From: Candidatus Falkowiibacteriota bacterium
Lineage (GTDB): Bacteria > Patescibacteria > ABY1 > BM507 > UBA12075
DNA: 5,231 nt
Reading direction: 5' to 3'
Assembly: GCA_030636285.1 (NCBI GenBank)
Contig: DAOVXE010000062.1
Span: forward strand, 1 to 5,231
Shown: positions 1-5,231 of the stretch, piece by piece
How the letters are laid out: every line of letters begins with the position of its first letter
Numbering within the stretch: position 1 is the stretch's first letter
Translations under genes and position numbers: made by a program
Notes under the pieces: generated by a model
Databases searched by the model: none
What the model saw: only the letters and a program-made list of their open reading frames with translations
Told to the model about the DNA's origin: nothing

Positions 1-1133
1 AAGGCAACCACTATTGGCACGTTAAATTTTTGCAGGTTTTCAATGTGCTTTTCCAGATTAACAAAACCTTTTTTCACGGCTGCCAGATTATTTTTATTAA
101 CCTCGGATATTAACGCGCCGCCGTTATAGCGCAGGGCCCGGGTGGTTGCCACCAGTACGACAGCGCCGGGCTTTAGCCCGCCCAAACGGCATTTGATATT
201 AAAAAATTTTTCCGCTCCAAGATCAGCGCCAAAGCCGGCTTCGGTTAGAACTATATCCGCGAGTTTAAGGGCCAGTTTGGTGGCGCGCAAGCTGTTGCAG
301 CCATGAGCGATGTTTGCAAAAGGTCCGCCATGCATAATGGCTGGTGTGTTTTCCAAGGTCTGCACCAGATTCGGCTTGATCGCGTCTTTAAGCAGCGCGG
401 CCATAGCGCCCTGGGCATTGAAATCGCTGGCAATAATTGGCTTATTATCTTTGGTGTAAGCAATGATTATTTTGCCCAAACGTTTTTTAAGGTCAATTAA
501 ATCTTCGGCCAGACAAAGTATGGCCATAATTTCGCTGGCAACCGAGATATTAAAACCATCTTCGCGCGGAACGCCCTGGAGCCGGCCGCCCAGGCCCACT
601 ACCACGTTCCGAAGCGCCCGGTCGTTAAGATCCATACAGCGCTTCCATTTGATTTGGCGGGTATCAATATTCAGCTCATTGCCGAATTGCAAATGATTAT
701 CAATCAACGCGGATAGCAGATTGTTAGCCGAGGTAATGGCATGCATGTCGCCGGTAAAATGCAGATTTATATCTTCCATCGGCACCACCTGTGCGTAACC
801 GCCGCCGGCCGCGCCTCCTTTTATGCCAAAGACCGGGCCAAGCGATGGCTCGCGGATCGCGATTATTGCTTTTTTCCCGATCTGTTGCATGGCCTGCCCA
901 AGGCCGACCATGGTAGTGGATTTGCCTTCACCGGCCGGAGTAGGGTTGATCGCTGTTACTAAAATTAATTTGCCATCTGGATTATTTTTGACCCGCTCCC
1001 AGAGTGAATCCTTAAGCTTAGCCTTATAATCGCCATATAATTCCAAATCGGCTGATTTAATATTTATTTTTTTGGCAATATCAGTAATCGGTTCAAGCCT
1101 GGAGGCTTGCGCGATCTTAATGTCATTATTCAT
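1..1133 (-). CDS. fhs: Formate--tetrahydrofolate ligase, N-terminal 377 residues (3' end beyond window)
   Basis: This cytosolic enzyme joins formate to tetrahydrofolate using ATP to give 10-formyltetrahydrofolate, the one-carbon donor for purine and formyl-Met synthesis. The reading frame is open from an ATG at 1133 to the left window edge. The N-terminus ([20 protein letters not shown]) is typical of the family. The ATP-binding P-loop [12 protein letters not shown] lies at about residues 63-74, followed by the hallmark block [19 protein letters not shown] at about 94-112 and [18 protein letters not shown] at about 116-133. TENPA-like and [12 protein letters not shown] motifs follow. The family is usually about 550 residues, so roughly the last 180 are missing only because the window ends. 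No frameshift or stop was seen. There is no Shine-Dalgarno before the ATG. A weak -10-like CATTAT (1145-1140) ends 6 nt before it, which would make the message leaderless. The gene is divergent from recQ. Confidence 0.96.
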   Translation of the reverse strand, partial: MNNDIKIAQASRLEPITDIAKKINIKSADLELYGDYKAKLKDSLWERVKNNPDGKLILVTAINPTPAGEGKSTTMVGLGQAMQQIGKKAIIAIREPSLGPVFGIKGGAAGGGYAQVVPMEDINLHFTGDMHAITSANNLLSALIDNHLQFGNELNIDTRQIKWKRCMDLNDRALRNVVVGLGGRLQGVPREDGFNISVASEIMAILCLAEDLIDLKKRLGKIIIAYTKDNKPIIASDFNAQGAMAALLKDAIKPNLVQTLENTPAIMHGGPFANIAHGCNSLRATKLALKLADIVLTEAGFGADLGAEKFFNIKCRLGGLKPGAVVLVATTRALRYNGGALISEVNKNNLAAVKKGFVNLEKHIENLQKFNVPIVVA

Positions 1134-1141
1134 GGTTGTAT

Positions 1142-1195
1142 AATGCGAATCTACAAATGTATGCAAATTTTGCGAATTACGAATTATGCGAATGA
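1142..1195. repeat. Short degenerate repeat of a GCGAAT word upstream of fhs
   Basis: The word atgcgaat occurs at 1143-1150 and 1186-1193, with related forms ttgcgaat (1170-1177) and tacgaatt between them. The block sits immediately upstream of the fhs start and overlaps its possible promoter. It resembles, in style but not sequence, the word-repeat spacers around the tRNA genes in this window. It could be spacer drift or a regulator-binding cluster; nothing here distinguishes the two. Confidence 0.5.
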
Positions 1196-1253
1196 AAAAA
1201 TAATACTAATATATTCATATTATCTCAAATATTAGCGCTTGGCAAGAGAAACA

Positions 1254-1324
1254 AAAAAAGCTGAAAAAAAGCAGCTAAGCCCCTTGATGCTCAAGGAGCT
1301 TAGCTGCTTTTTTTCAGCTTTTTT
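1254..1324. terminator. Long bidirectional terminator-like hairpin in the fhs/recQ divergent spacer
   Basis: Positions 1254-1287 pair with 1291-1324 around a 3-nt loop (tgc): 34 positions with one mismatch, C1281 against A1297. On minus-strand RNA that mismatch becomes a G-U pair, so the minus transcript is fully paired. The inner hairpin (gcagctaagc / gcttagctgc plus ccttga / tcaagg) is flanked by A7 and T7, and then by a second nested gctg / cagc and A6 / T6 layer. This is the form of an intrinsic terminator that works on both strands. It lies upstream of both neighbouring genes, so it terminates neither. It may insulate the two promoters, act as an attenuator in a longer leader, or mark a lost gene. 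Confidence 0.75.
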
Positions 1325-1355
1325 GCTTATTGTCTTAATCTATTCATTTTGTTAA

Positions 1356-1361
1356 GATAAT
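1356..1361 (+). promoter_or_regulatory. Candidate -10 box for recQ
   Basis: GATAAT matches the TATAAT consensus at five of six positions and ends 10 nt before the recQ ATG, giving a predicted leader of only about 4 nt. No convincing -35 is present at 16-18 nt spacing. The overlapping string attata (1360-1365) reads as TATAAT on the minus strand, so a divergent promoter aimed at the hairpin and fhs is an equally possible reading. Confidence 0.35.
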
Positions 1362-1371
1362 TATAGCCAAT

Positions 1372-3522
1372 ATGGATATACAAGAAAAAAAACAAGCTGT
1401 CAGGGAATTAATGAAGCTTCATTACGGATTTAAAGACTTCCGGCGCGGACAGGAAGAGGCGATTGACGCGACTCTTGAGGGTGAGTCTTCAATTATTGTC
1501 ATGCCTACCGGCGGCGGCAAGTCTTTGTGCTACCAATTGCCGGCCCTGGTGTTAGAAGGAGTAACGATTGTAATTTCCCCGCTTATCGCGCTTATGAAAG
1601 ATCAGGTTGATAATCTGAATAAAATCGGCATTCCGGCCACATTTATTAATTCCTCCATAAGCTCCATGGAAACCAACAGCCGATTGGAAGCAGTGAAAAA
1701 AAATCAATATAAACTTCTCTATATCGCGCCGGAACGTTTTTTTAATCAAGAGTTTGTTGTTGCGCTTAAAGACATTAAGGTAAGCCTTTTTGCCGTGGAC
1801 GAAGCGCATTGCATCAGCCAATGGGGCCATGACTTCCGGCCCAGCTATTTGCGGCTCAAAAACGCGGTTGATCTGGTTAATAATCCGCCGGTCATGGCCC
1901 TGACCGCCACGGCCACTCCGGAAGTGCGGGATGATATTATAAAACAGCTGGATTTGGAAGCGCCGAAAAAGATCATTACCGGTTTTGCCCGGCCGAATTT
2001 GCAGTTTGGCGTAATCCATGCCAGTGAAGCGCGCAAGCCGGCAATGGTGCTGGACGCGATAACAAGCGCCCAAGGCGGATCAGGCGTAATATACGCCGGA
2101 ACCAGAAAGCGGGTAGACAATCTGGTGCAGTATTTACTTGAGAATAATATTGAGGCAGTCAGCTATCACGCCGGCATGGAAATAGAAGACCGAAAATGGG
2201 TGCAAAATAATTTTATGCGCGATAAAGCCAGAGTGATAGTCGCGACCAACGCCTTTGGCCTGGGCATTGATAAGCCAAACATCCGCTATGTCATCCACTA
2301 TGATATGCCCGGCACGGTTGAAGCCTATTATCAGGAAGCGGGCCGGGCCGGCCGGGATGGAAAATCAAGCCTTTGCTTAATGCTTTATAATTCCCGCGAT
2401 CGGGCTTTGCATGAATTTTTTATCAAAGGCGACAATCCATCGCCCTCGCTTATTCGGGAAATTTACAATATATTGCTTAACTACGAAAGTGATACAATAC
2501 TTATTACTTACGCGGAGATCATGGATAACCTAAGCGATAAAATTCCGGATATGGCGATCGGCACCGGCTTAAAGATCCTTGAGCGTGAAGGCTATATTAG
2601 CCGCTCGCGGGAAAAGAGCGGCAATGCTTTTCTTAAGTTAAATAAAACCATTGAATACATTCTGGACACTGTGAGCCCGCAAGCGAAAAAACAGCGTGAA
2701 ATTATTTCCAAACTGGAAAAACGTTTTGGCAGCGAAATCACCAACGGTTGGCAATTCAACCCTGACGAAACAGCTGATATTCTGGAAATCAAGCGCGAGG
2801 CTTTAATGCGCGCGATTCGCAAGCTAAATGATGAGGGGCTGGTGCAATATGCTCCGCCCTTTAAAGGAACGGAAATAAAAATTATCAAACGGGTTAGGCC
2901 TAAAAAATTGGAGTTTAATGAAGAGGCAATGCGGGATAAAGCGCGAGCCGCTCATAAAAAACTGGATAAAATAGAAAATTATGTTTATGATTTTGGCTGC
3001 AGGCAGAAATATATGCTTAATTACTTTGGCGACAGCGAATCCAGGCAGTGCGGTAAATGCGACACTTGTCTGGTTGGCAGCGGTTATACCAGAAAACAAA
3101 GACCGCCCCAGCGCAAAATTTCAAGATTTGAAAAGCCGATCCAAGAGCTTGATGTGCTGCCGCCGAAAGAAAACAGCGGCTTAAGCACCAAGCTGACCCA
3201 GCTGGAAACTATGGAACTGTATAATAAAGGCAAAAGCATTAAAGATATTGCCGAGCTGCGCGAGCTGTCAAGGAGCATAGTGGTTGATCATTTAAGCTAT
3301 CTAATAGAAAAAAGGTTGATTAAGGATATTGAAAAATTAGTAAACAATAAAATACAGAATAAAATCAGGCAGGCGATTGAAAAAGTCGGAATGGAAAAAC
3401 TCAAACCTATTTTTGAAGAGTTAGAAGAAAAAATAGATTATGATAAGATCAAGATAGTAGTTGCATTGGCCAGGCAACAGACAAATTATAAAAGTTTACA
3501 AGTTATGCCCAAAGGGCACTAA
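1372..3522 (+). CDS. recQ: RecQ-type ATP-dependent DNA helicase with displaced zinc module and C-terminal HTH domain
   Basis: RecQ helicases unwind DNA 3' to 5' in recombination and fork repair. All SF2 motifs are present: motif 0 FRRGQEEAI (23-31), Walker A MPTGGGKS with K50, [12 protein letters not shown] (67-78), DEAH (143-146) followed by the RecQ aromatic loop [18 protein letters not shown] (178-182), [12 protein letters not shown] (291-302) and [10 protein letters not shown] (321-330). Between motif VI and the zinc-binding module lie about 190 residues that look like winged-helix segments (about 360-430 and 455-510). The zinc cysteines are C543, C560, C563 and C566. In E. coli RecQ the zinc module follows motif VI almost directly; this order is closer to Bacteroidetes-type RecQ proteins. 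The C-terminus (about 605-705) resembles the RecQ-associated HTH_40 domain; I see no HRDC domain. No Shine-Dalgarno precedes the ATG. The protein is full length at 716 residues. Confidence 0.96.
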   Translation: MDIQEKKQAVRELMKLHYGFKDFRRGQEEAIDATLEGESSIIVMPTGGGKSLCYQLPALVLEGVTIVISPLIALMKDQVDNLNKIGIPATFINSSISSMETNSRLEAVKKNQYKLLYIAPERFFNQEFVVALKDIKVSLFAVDEAHCISQWGHDFRPSYLRLKNAVDLVNNPPVMALTATATPEVRDDIIKQLDLEAPKKIITGFARPNLQFGVIHASEARKPAMVLDAITSAQGGSGVIYAGTRKRVDNLVQYLLENNIEAVSYHAGMEIEDRKWVQNNFMRDKARVIVATNAFGLGIDKPNIRYVIHYDMPGTVEAYYQEAGRAGRDGKSSLCLMLYNSRDRALHEFFIKGDNPSPSLIREIYNILLNYESDTILITYAEIMDNLSDKIPDMAIGTGLKILEREGYISRSREKSGNAFLKLNKTIEYILDTVSPQAKKQREIISKLEKRFGSEITNGWQFNPDETADILEIKREALMRAIRKLNDEGLVQYAPPFKGTEIKIIKRVRPKKLEFNEEAMRDKARAAHKKLDKIENYVYDFGCRQKYMLNYFGDSESRQCGKCDTCLVGSGYTRKQRPPQRKISRFEKPIQELDVLPPKENSGLSTKLTQLETMELYNKGKSIKDIAELRELSRSIVVDHLSYLIEKRLIKDIEKLVNNKIQNKIRQAIEKVGMEKLKPIFEELEEKIDYDKIKIVVALARQQTNYKSLQVMPKGH

Positions 3523-3567
3523 CAGTAGTCGGGAATATTCAAATTCCTTGACTGTAAAAATAAATGT

Positions 3568-3936
3568 ATGTTTAGTGAAGCGGAATTTGAACAAATCGTT
3601 TCTGAGGCAATTAATGAACTGCCGGAAAAATTTCAAACGAAAATGAATAATGTGGCAATATTAATAGAGAATTTTCCCAGTCCTGAAACCTTGCGTGAAT
3701 ATGGGATTCGCTCCAAGTACGGATTGTTCGGCCTTTATGAAGGTTATGTTCAGTCCAGCCGCCGCAATGTCGGAGTGGTAACTCCGGATATGATCACAAT
3801 TTTTCGTATGCCCATACTAAGATCCTGCCGCACCAGGAAAGAGTGCCAACAGAAAATTATTGAAACCGTTAAACACGAGATCGCCCATCACTTCGGCTCT
3901 GGCGAGAGAGGCGCCAGAAAGGCAAGTAAAAATTGA
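3568..3936 (+). CDS. Small zincin-like metallopeptidase family protein (PF06262-like)
   Basis: The 122-residue protein starts MFSEAEFEQIVSEAINELPE and continues with a short alpha/beta region containing KMNNVAILIENFP (about 25-37), a pattern typical of the single-domain Zincin_1 family. The zinc motif HEIAH is at residues 103-107, within HEIAHHFGSGE. H103 and H107 would bind zinc and E104 would be the catalytic base. Relatives commonly read HExxHxxGxxD, where Asp supplies a third ligand; here that position is E113. There is no signal peptide or membrane segment, so it should be cytosolic. Substrates are unknown. The gene begins 45 bp after the recQ stop with no terminator between, so co-transcription is likely. 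No Shine-Dalgarno is visible. Another ATG at 3564 is in a different frame. The protein ends soon after the motif (GARKASKN), which is normal for the family. Confidence 0.88.
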   Translation: MFSEAEFEQIVSEAINELPEKFQTKMNNVAILIENFPSPETLREYGIRSKYGLFGLYEGYVQSSRRNVGVVTPDMITIFRMPILRSCRTRKECQQKIIETVKHEIAHHFGSGERGARKASKN

Positions 3937-3960
3937 TATTTGAATATTTGATAATATAAA
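3934..3960. repeat. AT-rich convergent junction with repeated TATTTGA word
   Basis: The 26 bp between the two convergent stops, together with the last stop codon, carry tatttga twice in tandem (3938-3944 and 3946-3952 approximately), followed by ataatataaaa. No GC-rich hairpin with a T-tract is present, so no intrinsic terminator separates the two genes. Transcripts from both sides may run into each other. Confidence 0.4.
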
Positions 3961-3962
3961 AT

Positions 3963-4610
3963 TTATTGACTATTAAATTTTACGGCCATTATTCCCTTCG
4001 CATTTTTATTTGGATAGGCCCATGCTCTATTAAATAAATCAAATTTTACTTTTCGATCTTCATATGGCGGTAAACCCGGGTCATGTAAAATATAATTATT
4101 TTTAGTTAGCCCTTTAAGTAAAACAAAGTGTCCTGCGTAGCCCTTTTTCTTGTTTAATTTTCTTGAATTAACATTGCATATAATTAAATAGTCCTTTTTT
4201 ATTAATTTTTTTAAATCTGTTTGATTAGGAATTCTTTTTTCAATTTTAATATTTTTAACAAATTTTTTTGCATTTTTAATTTCTTTTTTTATATCGCTGT
4301 GTTTAATTTGAGATTCTCCAACTTTTTTGCCATATTCTTTAAGCAAATAATTACCCCCTGATTTGATAAAATGTTTATAATCAAATGGTTCTATCACTAT
4401 AATTTCAAAATGTTTCTTAACCATCCATAACAATCCTGCCATTGGCCATGTCCAAAGCCCTTTTGTTTTGGCGGTAATCTTATCAAGTTGTTTCCAGGTA
4501 TAACTGCTTCTAGGAAAATAATATTTTAAAATCATTTTATAAACAGCTTGATAGCAGTGAGTATTATCTTTAGTGTTTGAGTAAAACGGAATTTTTTTAT
4601 TATATGTCAT
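3963..4610 (-). CDS. C39-like cysteine peptidase fold protein, function unknown
   Basis: The 215-residue protein has a papain-like C39 pattern: C19 in NTHCYQAVYKMILKYY near the N-terminus, H161 in GYAGHFVLLKGL and D177 in NNYILHDPG. These fit a Cys-His-Asp triad in the expected order. Relatives include bacteriocin-transporter leader peptidases and stand-alone C39-like proteins of unknown role. There is no ABC transporter, membrane span or signal peptide, so it would be a free cytosolic protein. The middle is very lysine-rich (about 95-155). The ATG at 4610 is preferred to one at 4670, because the 20 extra codons would encode a terminator hairpin and the -10 box. The gene is much more AT-rich than fhs or recQ and has long A/T runs, which suggests recent acquisition or relaxed constraint. 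It converges on the metallopeptidase gene. Confidence 0.72.
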   Translation of the reverse strand: MTYNKKIPFYSNTKDNTHCYQAVYKMILKYYFPRSSYTWKQLDKITAKTKGLWTWPMAGLLWMVKKHFEIIVIEPFDYKHFIKSGGNYLLKEYGKKVGESQIKHSDIKKEIKNAKKFVKNIKIEKRIPNQTDLKKLIKKDYLIICNVNSRKLNKKKGYAGHFVLLKGLTKNNYILHDPGLPPYEDRKVKFDLFNRAWAYPNKNAKGIMAVKFNSQ

Positions 4611-4616
4611 ACTTTT

Positions 4617-4625
4617 ATTATAGCA
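4617..4625 (-). promoter_or_regulatory. Extended -10 promoter giving a leaderless mRNA for the C39-like gene
   Basis: On the minus strand the sequence reads TGCTATAAT, a perfect extended -10 (TGnTATAAT), at 4625-4617. It is followed by AAAAGT and then the ATG at 4610. Standard spacing places transcription start on or within a base or two of the A of the ATG, so there is no room for a ribosome binding site. The -35 region is T-rich and falls in the tail of the terminator just upstream. Extended -10 promoters often work without a good -35. Confidence 0.75.
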
Positions 4626-4636
4626 TTTATATTTTA

Positions 4637-4664
4637 ACAAAAAAACCGCCTGAACCAGACGGTT
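4637..4664 (-). terminator. Intrinsic terminator (minus strand) ending the tRNA-side transcription unit
   Basis: On the minus strand AACCGTC (4664-4658) pairs with GGCGGTT (4650-4644), with an inner T-A pair and a 5-nt loop, followed by T7 (4645-4639). One pair is U-G. There is no T-tract on the plus side, so it acts only on leftward RNA. The tRNA-Lys gene already has its own terminator at 4804-4830, so this second one implies leftward transcription arising in or reading through 4671-4796. It lies directly before the promoter of the C39-like gene. Confidence 0.82.
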
Positions 4665-4670
4665 AATCAA

Positions 4671-4796
4671 GTGCCCCCAGAGGGATTTGAAGACTCCGCC
4701 CTCGCCATTTATCCTGAATTATTCAAATTATTACTGCTAAAAATCTAAAGCGTTTTTTCACAAGGCCATGGGGTTCAAATTACACTCTGGGGGCAC
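4671..4796. repeat. 126-bp element bounded by inverted copies of the tRNA-Lys 3' end
   Basis: The element begins with gtgcccccagag and ends with its exact reverse complement ctctgggggcac, a 12-bp terminal inverted repeat. A further ttgaa / ttcaa match lies just inside, offset by 2 nt. The left end shares 21 exact bases with the 3' end of tRNA-Lys (4671-4691 equal to 4838-4858). The interior has no open reading frame of note and no tRNA 5' half. The T-stem of the left copy is broken (about three of five pairs), so it is not a functional tRNA. Candidate explanations are an integration scar, a tRNA-derived miniature inverted-repeat element, or a small RNA closed by its end helix and ended by the terminator at 4637-4664. 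I see no target-site duplication. Confidence 0.7.
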
Positions 4797-4849
4797 ATAT
4801 AACAAAAGCCCGGTTGTCTACCGGACTTTTGTTATATGTGCCCCCAGAG
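4785..4849. repeat. 30-bp-arm inverted repeat that includes the tRNA-Lys 3' end
   Basis: Positions 4785-4814 pair with 4820-4849 around a 5-nt loop (tgtct), with a single C4809/A4825 mismatch that is G-U on minus RNA. The right arm contains the acceptor strand and end of the T-arm of tRNA-Lys, so its inverted copy could capture the tRNA 3' end if it were transcribed. The inverted match continues imperfectly out to 4774 and 4858, covering the T-loop. Confidence 0.9.
4804..4830. terminator. Bidirectional terminator downstream of tRNA-Lys
   Basis: The core of the inverted repeat has aaaag and ctttt flanking ccggt / accgg with a 5-nt loop. On the minus strand it stands 8 nt after the last base of tRNA-Lys and reads AAAAG, hairpin, CTTTTGTT, so it fits a tRNA terminator. 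It is nearly symmetrical and could also act on the plus strand. Termination here would stop RNA polymerase before the inverted copy of the tRNA 3' end is made. Confidence 0.7.
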
Positions 4850-4911
4850 GGATTTGAACCCCCGACATTCTCCTTAAGAGGGAGCTGCTCTACCAACTGA
4901 GCTATAGGGGC
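4839..4911 (-). tRNA. tRNA-Lys (anticodon CUU)
   Basis: The 73-nt cloverleaf has acceptor strands GCCCCTA and TGGGGGC (one T-G pair), D-arm GCTC/GAGC with loop AGTTGGTA, anticodon loop CTCTTAA giving CUU, and a T-arm with loop TTCAAAT and stem GGGGG/CCCTC. The discriminator base is A. The outermost anticodon-stem pair is G27 against A43, a mismatch. CCA is not encoded (CAC follows the acceptor), so a CCA-adding enzyme is needed. It lies downstream of tRNA-Met on the same strand and ends in the hairpin at 4804-4830. A -10-like TATACT (4931-4926) occurs in the spacer upstream. Confidence 0.95.
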
Positions 4912-4916
4912 GGTAT

Positions 4917-4998
4917 AGTAAAAAGTATAAAGGTAAAAGTAAAAAGTTTCTTGTTTTAATTTTTTCTTTCTACTTTTTGACTTTATACTTTATACTAC
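4917..4998. repeat. Repeat-rich spacer between the two tRNA genes (AAAAGTA / ATAAAG words)
   Basis: The left part (4917-4948) consists of overlapping aaaagta and ataaag words. The right part (4964-4998) is largely its reverse complement; for example aagtataaag at 4923-4932 matches ctttatactt at 4981-4990 exactly. The two can form an imperfect hairpin of about 30 bp with a 15-20 nt loop. It may help process the tRNA precursor or simply be spacer repeat expansion. Confidence 0.65.
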
Positions 4999-5004
4999 AT
5001 CGTG

Positions 5005-5078
5005 TAGCTGGGGCGGGGATTGAACCCGCGACCTTAGCGTTATGAGTGCTACGCTCTAACCAACTGAGCTACCCAGCC
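5005..5078 (-). tRNA. tRNA with CAU anticodon, probably elongator tRNA-Met
   Basis: The 74-nt cloverleaf has acceptor strands GGCTGGG and CCCAGCT, so G1 faces U72 as a wobble. The D-arm is GCTC/GAGC with loop AGTTGGTTA, the anticodon loop is CTCATAA (CAU), and the T-arm is GCGGG/CCCGC with loop TTCAATC. The discriminator is A and CCA is not encoded. It lacks the three G-C pairs in the anticodon stem and the unpaired position 1 of initiator tRNA, so it is not tRNA-fMet. The anticodon-stem pair next to the loop, A31/C39, is a mismatch. A lysidine-modified tRNA-Ile2 also has a CAU anticodon and cannot be fully excluded. Confidence 0.92.
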
Positions 5079-5082
5079 TTAT

Positions 5083-5217
5083 GTTAACTATTAACTGTTA
5101 ACATTTAACCATTAACATTTAATTTCTTGGTCTTTTAATAAAATCGCCCAACACTTTAAATTCAAAAAATAAAAATTATTATATAGTTAATTGTTAAAAG
5201 TTAAATGTTAATTGTTA
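5083..5217. repeat. Spacer with inverted TTAACATTTAA-type repeats upstream of tRNA-Met
   Basis: A block at 5083-5123 holds variants of ttaac and ttaacatttaa (exact copies at 5098-5108 and 5112-5122). A block at 5185-5217 holds the reverse complement form; ttaacatttaac at 5098-5109 matches gttaaatgttaa at 5200-5211 exactly over 12 bp. About 60 bp of unremarkable AT-rich sequence separates them. No gene is seen from 5079 to the window end. Part of this stretch should carry the tRNA promoter, but no clear one stands out. Confidence 0.7.
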
Positions 5218-5231
5218 TTCAGAGTGCACCC

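Noticed and set aside
251..1029. Plus- and minus-strand short frames within fhs
   Set aside because: They overlap conserved fhs motifs in other frames and lack family features.
1552..2120. Minus-strand open frames antisense to recQ
   Set aside because: They overlap an unambiguous helicase with all motifs in frame and their translations show no recognisable domain; they are shadows.
3506..3517. Small tgccc-aaa-gggca stem-loop at the end of recQ as a terminator
   Set aside because: The stem is five pairs with no T-tract after it and lies inside the coding sequence.
3548..3553. TTGACT as a -35 box for the metallopeptidase gene
   Set aside because: A -10 at normal spacing would fall inside the coding region, and no good -10 lies before the ATG.
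4611..4670. A longer N-terminus for the C39-like protein starting at 4670
   Set aside because: The extra 20 codons cover a clear terminator and the -10 promoter, so they are very unlikely to be translated.
4671..4796. A second complete tRNA or an intron-containing tRNA
   Set aside because: Only 3'-end-like sequence is present. There is no D-arm or anticodon arm, the T-stem is broken in one copy, and the other has two extra bases before the acceptor strand.
5083..5217. CRISPR array
   Set aside because: The repeats are short, degenerate and inverted, without regular unique spacers.
5220..5231. 3' end of a further minus-strand tRNA running off the window (gggtgca-like acceptor)
   Set aside because: Only about 10 bases are visible; it fits a tRNA acceptor end but cannot be supported.

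Overview
The window looks like a chromosomal piece from a small-genome bacterium, most plausibly Patescibacteria/CPR (Parcubacteria-like). This rests on the gene families, moderately AT-rich DNA, tRNA genes without encoded CCA, a lack of Shine-Dalgarno sequences at every gene start, and intergenic spacers made of short repeated words. The assignment is inference: no rRNA or phylogenetic marker is present. TGA closes a gene normally (3934-3936), so I see no sign of UGA recoding.

Layout. Positions 1-1133 (minus) hold the first 377 codons of formate--tetrahydrofolate ligase (fhs), cut by the window edge. Positions 1134-1371 separate the divergent fhs and recQ genes and carry a 34-bp hairpin with A- and T-tracts on both sides. 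Positions 1372-3522 (plus) encode a 716-residue RecQ-type helicase. A 45-bp gap precedes a 122-residue zincin-like metalloprotease gene (3568-3936, plus). A very AT-rich gene for a C39-like cysteine peptidase fold (3963-4610, minus) converges on it and starts from a textbook extended -10 box placed so that the mRNA would be leaderless. Positions 4637-5231 are an RNA region: a minus-strand terminator, a 126-bp element bounded by inverted copies of the tRNA-Lys 3' end, a shared bidirectional terminator, tRNA-Lys(CUU), a repeat-rich spacer, tRNA-Met(CAU) and another repeat-rich spacer.

The protein genes do not form one pathway: one-carbon metabolism, DNA repair, a small metalloprotease and an orphan peptidase-like protein sit side by side. 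recQ and the metalloprotease gene may be co-transcribed. The most unusual part is 4671-4858, where the 3' end of tRNA-Lys occurs three times (one intact, one inverted, one direct) and builds nested hairpins. It could be an integration scar, a tRNA-derived miniature element, or a small RNA gene with closed ends and its own terminator; sequence alone does not decide among these.
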